Origin: Ochromonas danica
Taxonomy: Eukaryota > Sar > Chrysophyceae > Chromulinales > Chromulinaceae
Assembly (NCBI GenBank): GCA_015146655.1
Contig: VKHL01000012.1
Location: 62,001-126,000, forward strand
DNA: 64,000 bases
Reading direction: 5' to 3'
The notes under the pieces were generated by a model. That model saw nothing but the letters and a program-made list of their open reading frames with translations. It did not search any database and was not told the origin of the DNA. The position numbers were made by a program, and so were the translations under genes. This document shows positions 54,701-64,000 of the stretch, piece after piece (position 1 is the first letter of the stretch; each line of letters begins with the position of its first letter).

Positions 54701-57700
54701 CAAACTGGACATAATGCCGTTGGAGGTTGCCAGTTCCTCATCAAAACGCTGATAAAAACTGGGCAATATCTCTGAGAGAGTCTGTCTGAAAGTCAGCACT
54801 TCACTGTTATTCTCAAGCAGACTTTCCTCGGAGTCTGTCTTACAAGATGCCAATTGTTGGTAGGAGTGAATAATAGCTCTAAGTTGAACGGTCAGTTTTT
54901 CAATCGCAATGGGTTGAGACCACCCAAGTGCAGTGATTAATGGACTCGAGCTGACCTCGCCATCCGCAATGAAGCACGATGCAGAACAATACCAAGCATC
55001 TTTAAAACAAACAGTTTCAACAGGTTTGGCATATGCAATGCATTTCTCATTGCTAATTGGTTTACGCCACGGAATGAAAGGAACTGGCGGTTTGGCAAGA
55101 ATCGGAAGCCAAGCAATCAATTGCAACTCTTTTGCAAAAGATTGAATTTCTGATTTCTTCTGACCACCACTACTATTGGCAATAGTTTTGTCTGAGAAGA
55201 ACGAAGTGATTGAGCTGAACAGTCCAAACCCTCCTTTGCTCTCAGTTTGTGGTGGACGGACTGGCATTTCTTCTCCAGTCAACTTCGCCATGTTTCGATT
55301 CAAATAAGACAACAAGCTATTGGCTTTCTTTCTCTTCTCTTCAACAAGATCACCCTCTTCAGGCATTGCTGCGATAGCGCGCGCACAAGCTAACACAGAC
55401 GGTAACTCAATCGTAACACACAAACCAAGCTGTCGTAGTATAGCTATCACATCCTCTACTCGAAACACTTCATGAGGAAGTAACACATCTCCCATTAAGG
55501 CAAATATCTCAGGTACTGTAGGATCATACAGTTCTCCAATAAGTTTTATATTCCCTGCGCCATTGGGAAGGGACGGCGTCTTTCGAAGATAATCAGCAAA
55601 ACCTTTATCTTCTTCAATAAACACTCGCAAACTAGTGAACATAGCAAATAGGGCCATTTCCATTTCAGTACGATGATCTTGATAAAGTTTTTCTGCATGA
55701 GGTAGGAGGAAATTTCGATAAAACCAACTCTTCTTCAGCACAGATACCTTCAACATGCTCAGCAGATCTAACTCATTGCTGCTATCAACATCGAGGATGT
55801 GATATGGAAAGAGTGTTGAGGGAATGCTATTACTATCTTTCACCACAGCAAAAGCAATACTTGCATCACCAGCTGCCAAGCTTGTGTATTGTGATTCGCT
55901 TTGATTGGGTGAGTTCATTAGACGAAAGATAGGCAATAGCCTCAAGACTGACCTTTCCTCCTCTATCAACATCACAATTACAATGTAACATATCAGAAGC
56001 ACAAAATAAGGCTAATAGATATGCTGTACCTGTTATTTCGGAAGGAAGGTGGCTAACCAGAAAATGACGTAAAGCATTTCTTTCTGAAGCACTCCATGAA
56101 CTTGTCAGATTAACAAACTGAGAATTAGTACTACTATTCGAACTGCCTCTCGAAGCAAAGTGCAATGCTGCAAGCACTCCTTTGAATGTGGGAGGATGGA
56201 CATAGTCCCAGAAAGCAGTGGGTAGAAGACCTACTTCACAGAGCATCTTATCCAGATCCAATACTCTGACTTGCAGAGTTCTCAACATTGATAATACTTC
56301 TTTTGGGAGAGACATCTCTCCTCTCACAGGGCACACAATATTAGACAATCTAGAAATAGGGCACAGCTCTGCCATATCTGTCGTGGGAAGAAGAGCCATG
56401 CCTTCACATAGATAGGACAGCGTCTTTGGGTGGCCTTGCACATACTGCCAAAACAGAGGAAGGAAATCTGACAAATGCCTCAATTCAATCTCACTTAAAG
56501 ATGCTCTCGCCACAACTTTCTTTTCGAAACAAGCGGGAGGTAAGATGTGACTCAAGAGATCCGGTACTAAGGAAGCTTCAAACTTCCTTATATTAGCCAA
56601 TGAGATGAAAGACGGCTTGCTCAATATTTCCACTTCCTTGGCACCGAGCAGCGTGTTGTCAACTAGCATACAGTTGGCTGCTTGGAATATCTGCAAATCA
56701 TCACCAGCACTAACGAGGATATAAAGCCCTTCCTTTCGTCTCGATTGGTTGGTCGGACCATTAGCCAAGCGTTCCAGACTTTGCTCGATATTGAAGTTGC
56801 ACTCATAGAGTGCATTAAGAGAGTCTTGCAAGGAAAACCCCATCGCTAGGAGAGCCTCAATAGCAGCTTTCTGATCTTCCGAAAATACACGAAGAGCTCC
56901 GATCTCCTGGTTTCGTAAGGGAAGAATGGGAAGGTTGTCAAGGTCAGGATATGGTCGAGGTTGATCCGACAGACAATAGGATAATGCAAACTTGCACATA
57001 CTGGGTTCCAACTTTATTCGTTGTTGTTTGTTGTCGTTCGATAAACGAAGAAGATTCCTTAATAAAACTGGCGTCGCGAGAACATTGGCAACTTTGGAGT
57101 GAATCAGTGTTTCTCGTAAATCCTCCACAGCAAAGGTTACAATGGGAGTTTTCAAATGTCTCAATATCCTCGACAACTCTTCCTTTTCGTCCTGCACGCT
57201 TAATGCGAGAGGAATAACAATCGCTTTAGATGGTTCAATCCAAGTGGACATACCATCTATTAGAAGGGCTTTTTCATTAGCAGCGAGTTGAATGGTCGCT
57301 TGGGCCAGTTGAGACCACGGGTATGCTAGTCCGTGTTTTGGCCAAAGCTGCTGATAGAAGTGTGAGAAACCCTGAAGGTCACGAATTCTAAAAAGGATGC
57401 GAAGATAAGATGGCGCCAAGACATCTTTCAGCAGTGCCATATTCCAATTAGCGCGTGTACTACCGTCTCCAGTCATATCCACACTTTCCTGCCAGATATC
57501 TCTCCGATTCGAAGACAACTCAAAGAAGCCATTGACCATGATAGGAAGACCTGTATCAATAGGCAACGGCAGGAAGCAGTACGCAGCTCCCTTGACCTTG
57601 TTGCCTGAAGCATTGCCTGCGGCATCGAGGCGGTTGACCATCACGGCCACACCGCCGAGAGGAACGAATTTGAGATGACTGTAAGAAGGATCAGCAGCAA

Positions 57701-58682
57701 GACGAGACGCATTACCCCCACCAAACTGTGTGCTCAGTTCCCAAGATTCAGTGAATCGACTCCCGCCATCTCTTTCATTGACGACATCAATCACTAGAGA
57801 GAAGTCTCTCGTTGCTATTGATGACGAAGCTATGGCTCGTTGACGATTTTTGCCCAGCACATCATCAAAGGATCGTTTTATTCGTAATGTAGCATCAATA
57901 TTTCGAATCTTTGAGCAATGCAAACTTTCTGGCCGCGATTGACCTTCTTGCCAAACTGTAATTTCAATCTTTTCCACATTCCGTAGAAACAACAGCATTC
58001 GACTCGTTTCCTCCACTAAAGTATACAATATCCCTAACACTTCTTGTGGGTTCAAAGCACGTTTAGATAAAAAGGAAGAAGATGCTTGTTCCACAGTACG
58101 CAATGGTAATCGAAACAACGTGCCAGCAAAGGCTTTCTTCCAATCCAATTCTGGGATAGAATAAGGTTCAAACTGGTCGCGTAGTTCCTCTAAGAGATGC
58201 TTGTTCTTAATCCAGTCAACGATCTTGCCAGGGTTGGCGGGGTTGACGTTAGGCAGAAATCGTGCCTGTGGGTCGAGCATGACGAGGAAGCGGTCGCTGA
58301 CAAAGGACGGTAACTCTGTCCAGTGATAGACTGCATTGAAGCCAATGCCAAAGCGACCTATCTTAGTCTTGCTGGTCTCATTTTGATTTTTCAAGGAGTC
58401 TCCAATGCGTTGGATGGACTGGAAATCTTCTTCTGTGAAGGTGGCGTCGTTGAAGACCAACAGTGCGGGGCCTTGGAACGCAGCAAGGGAGGAATGAGCC
58501 AGCCTCTCGGAATGATGCGTGCGCATATCAAGACAAAAACGCACGACATGAGCGCCTGCATCGTCAGCATTCTGGATGAGCTCTTTGAAGATGGCCGTGC
58601 CTTCCGGATAATTCCGAAGAATATTCCGAATAGAAGCTGTGAGGTCAACTTTTTGACCGAAGTCTTCTCCAAACTGACTCAT
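42767..58682 (-). CDS. Giant sacsin-type protein with UBA and C-terminal RING
   Basis: Five exons (56030-58682, 52732-55962, 43206-52666, 43062-43132, 42767-42998, minus) give 5,215 residues. Three sacsin repeats each begin with an Hsp90-like ATPase. Repeat 1 starts near residue 8 (ELIQNADDAGAHVVRF, GRFGIGFNAVYH). Repeat 2 starts near 1516 (ELIQNADDAGATIVRI, GRFGLGFNSTYH). Repeat 3, near 2990, has lost the NADD motif (LIHFVDELGGSCMDVFYDD). The phrase ANWNMALLKDVLAPSYLR of repeat 1 recurs as DWNIALMKDVLSPLYAR exactly across the third exon join, proving the fusion. A UBA-like domain occupies about 602-642 (AIEALLAMGFSLQDSLNAL). A coiled coil then a C3HC4 RING (from Cys5158: CSICLEKN, CGHSFCDDC, CPIC) end the protein. 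Human sacsin ends instead in DnaJ and HEPN; plant homologues have the RING. It is probably a cytosolic chaperone with ubiquitin-ligase activity. The four introns are 63-73 bp. Confidence 0.92.
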
Positions 58683-59283
58683 AGGGTAGGCAAGGTCAAT
58701 AGGGAGTGATGACTAATATTTTCTTATTTATCTTCACACTTGTTTCGCAATACTTTTGCAATCCTTTTGACATGAACATACGATTTAGAGAGATCAAGAA
58801 ACGCGATAGTTGGGTGTGAGAAACGCGCTTATTGATTTCCTTCTGGGTAACTTGTCATTTCTTTCTAATTGTTTGTAAGAAGCTAATGGGATTCTTTCCT
58901 TTTGAATTATAATTTGGCATCAACTTTTACAGAGAGAATTACTACATAATTGTGTTTAATCTGCAAATACAATTTCATTTTATCACAAATAGGATAGCCT
59001 GGACAAAGCTACACTATCTTCAATGAAATCGAAAATAAATAAATATTAAATATTGTTCACTATCATCCTCGATACTTCTCATTGTTGATACTTCTCATTG
59101 CTAATTCTCCCAGACTGTCTATCAGTCCAGATAGCCAGATAGCCAGATTCTGGCATAGAAGGCAGGCAATTTTTCCTTCTCTTGGTCGGCATCCTGAGAT
59201 AGAGAGAAGATCAGATCAGATCAGATCCTGCTGACCCTGACCCACTACTTCCACTTATCCATCCTCCTCAAGCCACGACAATC
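58683..59283. promoter_or_regulatory. Divergent promoter with AAACGCG motifs
   Basis: This 601-bp AT-rich region lies between the sacsin gene (minus) and the next plus-strand gene. AAACGCG occurs at 58799-58805 and 58821-58827. Short repeats follow: CCAGATAG units near 59128-59150 and GATCA units near 59209-59228, the latter close to the plus-strand start. No gene is seen. Confidence 0.45.
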
Positions 59284-60264
59284 ATGAGTCAATTCCTAGA
59301 TGACTTTAGTGACTTAACTGGTCCACCTGTTCCAGATGGAAGTGAATGTACAATGTCTTTGACAGAAATCCAAAATGAATTAACTGCACTCTATCATTTA
59401 GCTCATCTTGGTCTTGATATTGATGAAAAAAGATTTGACTATCTATTACGTGCACAAGAAGAAAATCCTGAATATATTGCTATGGTAGAAGGAGAAAAGC
59501 GTCACTGGCGCGAGTCCGTCGCGGAGTTTGTCGAGGAGTGTTTGGAGCGCACTCGCACCTTCGTACCTGTCTCAGTCTTCCAATCCTCACTAGATGATCT
59601 GATCAAACTTGGTATTTCTGAAGATCTAGGGAAGAGGATCTTACAAAGGCAGTGTCTATGGTTAACACGAATGTCTAAAAATGAAATTGCCAGATTGCAT
59701 GAATATGATCTTATCGGACGATTCAACTGCTTACAACAAAACATGGATATCATTGAGACGGCTGCAGTCTATGCTTCTTTACCAGAAGTCTTCCGTCATG
59801 ATACCATGGGAAAGAAAGCAGAATGGCGAAGTGCAGTAGAAGACAATCTTCGACAAATGCTACTGGATAACGATGAGGACAAGTTACCCACTCATCGTAT
59901 TCGCAATGCTGCTTATGAAGGGTTACAATTTGGACCTATTAAAGATACGAAAGCTGTTTATCAAGCTGAAGTTGTCAGCTCGGCTGATTCGTTTTTGCCA
60001 AGAACGTCATTCACGGAAATCTGTAAACAACATTCCCTAGTGGGCAAACTCAAGTCTGGCTCAAGTTCCAAGAAAGATTTGTCTAACTACCATAAAAGTA
60101 ATTCCAATAGTAACACCCCTAGGAATGGTGCTTCCAGTGCGAGGAGCATTTCAAGTGATTCTGATGATGATTCAGATTGTGCTGATGATGGCGTTCATCC
60201 TCGCCATGGGAAACTCGGCGGAGGAAAAGTTGCGAGTGTCGTGGATAGCGATGAGAGCGACTGA
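59284..60264 (+). CDS. Unknown soluble protein with acidic Ser-rich tail
   Basis: This single exon encodes 326 residues; I do not recognise the family. The first 240 residues look like a folded, mostly helical domain (SLTEIQNELTALYHLAHLG, RTFVPVSVFQSSLDDLIKLG, LGKRILQRQCLWLTRM, NMDIIETAAVYASLPEVF). The last 80 are low complexity: Lys/Ser/Asn, then an acidic run (SSDSDDDSDCADDG) and a terminal DSDESD. No signal or membrane segment is present. The ATG at 59284 has a good context (ACAATCATGAG) and is preceded by stops. It is divergent from the sacsin gene and convergent with the coiled-coil gene, so context gives no functional clue. The ordinary codon use and long frame make the gene itself secure. 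Confidence 0.82.
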   Translation: MSQFLDDFSDLTGPPVPDGSECTMSLTEIQNELTALYHLAHLGLDIDEKRFDYLLRAQEENPEYIAMVEGEKRHWRESVAEFVEECLERTRTFVPVSVFQSSLDDLIKLGISEDLGKRILQRQCLWLTRMSKNEIARLHEYDLIGRFNCLQQNMDIIETAAVYASLPEVFRHDTMGKKAEWRSAVEDNLRQMLLDNDEDKLPTHRIRNAAYEGLQFGPIKDTKAVYQAEVVSSADSFLPRTSFTEICKQHSLVGKLKSGSSSKKDLSNYHKSNSNSNTPRNGASSARSISSDSDDDSDCADDGVHPRHGKLGGGKVASVVDSDESD

Positions 60265-60396
60265 TTAGATATGAGTGGATAAAGCATTTTTGTTTTCTCT
60301 GACTGTAACACATTTGTGTGCAAAGGACAACTATGCACAGTGTAAAGAAAAGTCACTCGCACATAATCTTTATTCAAAGTGTGTTAATTTATTGTC

Positions 60397-63300
60397 TTAA
60401 TCCATATTGTGTGAGTCGGAGAGAGCGAGAGAGTTCACACTGGATGTGTCAGCAACCTCGAGATTGGTTTGACTCATACTACGACCGCGAGAAAAGTCCT
60501 TGAAAGGAGAGGTGATGGAAGCACCTTCTTCTTCTCCTTCAACATCCAACTCCTCCACCTGCTTGGCAGCTTGTCGTTCATACAGTTCTGCTTGTCTTCT
60601 CACCATGCGCTGGTCCACACCCGCACTATCACCACGAATGAGCATGTCGCCCTCACTGTCAATGGTCTGAGAAAGAGTTACACCATCAGGTAGAGCCGAG
60701 GTTAAAGTAGAGAAGTTGGTCGTTGACAGGCCCTGTGATAGCGAATCCTGGTAGCTTATGCTGCTGTCTTCATGGACATCCTTCACATCACTCTTGGTTT
60801 CATTCGATTTGAAAGGAGAGAAGATTGACGATTGATCATCGGCGGCTTTACTGCTAGATCTGTCCACAGGTCGACTGTAGGAGGTATGGAGAGTGTCATC
60901 TGCTAGAGAGCTGACATAAGAAGGGGTAGCATCGTCCACTCCACTCTCTGCACCATAACGTCGTTTGCCTTGATGAGATCCAACACTTAAGCTACCACTA
61001 CCCGATACGAGATTCTTAGCACTATCATTGTTAGCAGTTTTGGCAATAATAATACTGCCTGCAGGGTTGGATATAGTCGCTGAAGAAACAGCAGGGCGAA
61101 GCGGTTGTGAAAGAGAAGATAGCATAGGCAAATCATCATCATAGGCTCCATAGCTTCGATCATTATCATCTGTAGTGTCTTGCCAGCTTCTTCGTACTCC
61201 TGACCTGCTCTCACGCACAGCATTATCCTCATCATCTTCTTGTTCATTCTTCCTTGCACTGGAGCGCAGTCTTAATAATGGTCCCAAGTCAGCGCTAGAA
61301 CGCAAGTTGACACTGGCATGGGGACTAAATGTCACGCTCTTCTGGAAGGGGGAAACCGAGCGAAGATAATTGGAATGTCTTCGAGCATTCTCAGTTCCAC
61401 TGTCTGAAGCCGCTGCAGCTCCCAGAGCACCGGCTATTGACCCACGGTATTTATGCCATTGCTCGGATTCAGAGGGAGAAGCTGAACTGTAAGCTTCCAG
61501 GTCAGCTCGCTAAACATTTAGGAGACAACATCAGTTAGTCCTGTCACATCAGTCAACACACAAATTAGAAGAGACCTACCTTCTTGGTCATTTCCTCATC
61601 TGTTAGGCCGCCTTTATCGTTCAACTCACGCAGCATGCCATCCAAGGATAAGCGAAGACTTTCATAGCTATCCAGGGTTTCTTTTACAGATACTCGATCA
61701 GGTTCCATTTCTTCCCAAGCCTTATCATCAGCGTCGTCTTTCTCTTCGAGTAGGTTGTCTTGAAATTTACCAACCTTTGATGTTGTCTTTGCTTTCACAT
61801 GACTATTCTGCCAGGCAGGTACCAACAAAGAGTCAATTTGAGCATCAGACAAGGTCTTTGGCTTCTGGAGGCGTAGCGTAAGTCGTCCTGACGTAGCATA
61901 CTTTTGAACATCTACCGCAGAGAATGGGACAGATTTTGGCACATCCAACCCCAGTTTAATGACCTGGAAATCAACCATAAGTGGTAACATAAGTAAACAG
62001 CCCACAAACGGCATAACACGACCCTTACCTTCTTATCCCACAGCAAAGAGATAGCACTAAATGGCAAAGCAACCTGTAACACAGTTACAATAACCATCAT
62101 TTACTGTAAGAGTGAACAAAACCAAGTCTGAAGCAGAAGGACGCTGACCTTCGAGGCAGTTGTCTTACGAATCGTGAAGATAATTTCATCAGGTGGTAAT
62201 TCTCGTTCTAGTGGGACAACCACTTTGACAACATTCACACTCTGCAAATCTGCGTTTTGTTCCATATCGAATACTACTGAAACAGGAGTAGGTGTAGACA
62301 CTTTGCTCTCAGTCTTTTGGATGACAGGCTTAACCTCTGGCTTAGGCGGTGGCATAGTGGGCTTGGGTTCAGCTTTAGGCACTGCCTTGGGCTCTGGCTT
62401 GGGCTCTGCCTTAGGTTCAGGTCGAATAACCACTTCGGGTTCTTTCTTCTGTACGGTTGGAGTAAACTCAATACTGTGAACGGTGTCTATCACTTGAGGG
62501 ACCTCCGCCTCCGCAGCAGCCATGGGCTGAGAAATGGGCTTTACTGGTAATACCTCAGGCTGAGAAGCAATTAGAGTATTCCATTTGTTACTCTTGAGGC
62601 TCACGTTGTCTTTGGGGATTGTGACTACCACTGGTTGAGGAGGAGGAGCTGCTGCTACTGGTGCAGCAAGTGGAGGAGCAGTAATAACCACAGGAGTCGA
62701 GGTGGTGGGTATCTTCTGAAGGCTCATGCGCAACTCATTGAGCTGCTCTTGTTGTGTCTTTAGAGTCTCACTCACACGACCAATAGCAGAGGAAGTATCC
62801 TTCACCTCTCCTGTAATAGAATCCATCTTGCTAGAAGATTGACGCAATTGCTGATTGATCTCCTTAATAGCACCCGTCAAATCCTCTGTATCATTCTCCA
62901 ACTCACCAAACACTAGACCACGACGCTGTTCCTCAAGAATTTGAATCTTAGCCAGATTGTCTTTGATTTCCATACCAATATTACGCAGTCTAAAGACAAA
63001 ACACATCATCAAAATCATCAAAAATCCCAATAGATTGACAGAGTTAGGGTTCAAAATCAATACCTATCGTCCATCTGTCCAAGCAGCTTGCCTTCATCAA
63101 TGGCAGGGACTGGCTCCACTGTCTTAGCAGCGGATAGCGCGTTGGTACAGTTGCTATCAATTAAAAGCAGTAGATTAGCGAATGCTGTACACGACTTTGG
63201 GCGGGAACTCTCACCTGACTTCCGCTGCGAATTGTTCCATCGTCTTCACTTGTTTTTGCAACAATTCTCGCAGACCTTCCATCATCAGTTTAGTTTCATT

Positions 63301-64000
63301 ATTCTCCGTCTTCGGCTCTGGAGCTGGGATAAACTTCACCTGCTCTGGAGCAGGAAAGGATACTGCTGAGGGTTGTTTCTGACGGTTTGCAGGCTTAGTA
63401 CTGCCAGGCAGACTAGCCACCAAAGTGTCACCTGGCAATATACCACAATGCTCTAAAGTAGAATCTGGAAGTAGAAGCTTTCCTTTGCTGAAGAGCTTTA
63501 ACAAGAGACCAAGATGACTCTTATCATCTTCTGCCACCAGCATACTATCATCAAAAGTAGGATCTGTTAATAGCACATTCTTTGCTTGGGAAATGATATT
63601 TCGTATTGTTGTACTTGGTCTCTCTTCTAACTCCATGAATAAATTGTTAGGAAGAGAGAGATAAAACTTGATAGTTTCTGGCGGTGTTGTCTCTTCATCT
63701 TTCGCTAGAATGCCACCTTTCTGTGCTGACTTGCTGCTTTCTTTCACCAACTTCTCCAAAGTGACAAGATTGCGACGTTTGGCTTTTAGTTGAGAATGTA
63801 ATGACTCTACCTCTTCTCTTAAACTAGACAACTCCTTTCGTTTGCGATGTAATGCTCTATTATGAAATGCATACATGGCATGGCATGGCATGGCATGGTC
63901 ATGATGAGTCAAGTGAGATGAGATAGTGAGGTGAGGTTCTTACTTCTTCTTTGTAGAGTATTTCTTACTTAACTCACTTAAATTATTCACAAGTTGAGCT
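60397..64000 (-). CDS. Coiled-coil protein with ubiquitin-like segment and SPFK motifs, partial
   Basis: Seven exons on the minus strand (63944-64000 partial, 63215-63856, 63064-63153, 62149-62989, 62029-62073, 61580-61963, 60397-61509) give about 1,056 residues; the 5' end lies beyond the right edge. The order is as follows. First comes a charged coiled coil (ALHRKRKELSSLREEVESL), then a beta-grasp-like segment (TIKFYLSLPNNLFMELEE.., ending KLLLPDSTLEHCGILPGDT) that resembles ubiquitin-like domains. A second coiled coil follows (IKEINQQLRQSSSKM), then a Pro/Lys/Glu repeat (RPEPKAEPKPEPKAVPKAE), a beta-rich region (LPPDEIIFTIRKT..LRLQKP), and a Ser-rich tail. The tail carries three SPF(K/Q) motifs (SPFKSNETK, SPFKDFSRG, SPFQKSVTF), which look like phosphorylation sites. 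No known family is recognised. The intron at 63857-63943 holds GGCAT repeats. Confidence 0.8.
63874..63898. repeat. (CATGG)n pentamer repeat in intron
   Basis: Five CATGG/GGCAT units lie in the first visible intron of the coiled-coil gene. Confidence 0.85.

Noticed and set aside
42767-58682. Three or four separate genes instead of one sacsin gene
   Set aside because: Short canonical introns join all parts in phase and rebuild sacsin-repeat sequence; the RING exon has no start of its own.
1-64000. Virus-like elements, transposons and CRISPR arrays
   Set aside because: No reverse transcriptase, integrase, capsid, transposase or regularly spaced repeats were seen; the only long inverted repeat has no coding content.

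Overview
The window is nuclear DNA from a eukaryotic microbe, most likely a photosynthetic protist with a red-algal-derived complex plastid (an ochrophyte or similar). Four predicted proteins begin with a signal peptide whose cleavage site is followed by an aromatic residue (FabI CVAF/MP, phosphoglycerate kinase AAAF/HM, gyrase B SDAW/KH and an unnamed membrane protein SDAW/QL). This is the ASAFAP-type bipartite presequence typical of such plastids. Genes are densely packed on both strands. Introns are few and short (about 34-180 bp, GT..AG), and many neighbours form divergent pairs sharing a 100-400 bp promoter. An RJL-type GTPase and an IFT25-like domain protein suggest a flagellated life stage.

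Layout from left to right. 1-9 kb: a small unknown protein, an FAD reductase of the geranylgeranyl reductase type, mitochondrial LETM1, an RJL GTPase and a TEY-type MAP kinase. 9-20 kb: a FAAH-like amidase, an ABCD-type half transporter, a secreted unknown, plastid gyrase B and a predicted plastid membrane protein. 20-29 kb: a Brawnin/UQCC6-like complex III factor, a SOUL heme protein, a mu-type GST, an SLC37/GlpT-like transporter, a cytochrome-c-peroxidase-type heme peroxidase, plastid enoyl-ACP reductase and an SBBP beta-propeller membrane protein. 30-32 kb: the gene-poorest stretch, with a probable 69-residue signal-bearing peptide gene, triplet repeats, strong hairpins and a 76/78-bp inverted repeat. 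32-42 kb: an IFT25-like protein, plastid PGK, a sterol-desaturase-family enzyme, the XAP5/FAM50 splicing factor, a GDS-motif (PC-esterase-like) protein and a protein with a CUB-like domain. 42.8-58.7 kb: one giant gene (5,215 residues) for a sacsin-type protein with three Hsp90-like ATPase repeats, an internal UBA domain and a C-terminal RING. 59-64 kb: a conserved-looking unknown and a coiled-coil/ubiquitin-like protein running off the right edge.

Several genes fit shared themes. FabI, PGK and gyrase B serve the plastid. LETM1, the peroxidase and the Brawnin-like factor serve mitochondria. The sacsin-UBA-RING protein joins chaperone and ubiquitin-ligase modules. No virus-like element, transposase, CRISPR array, rRNA or tRNA was seen. 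Exon structures were worked out by hand from splice signals, reading phase and family motifs; none has been checked against transcripts.
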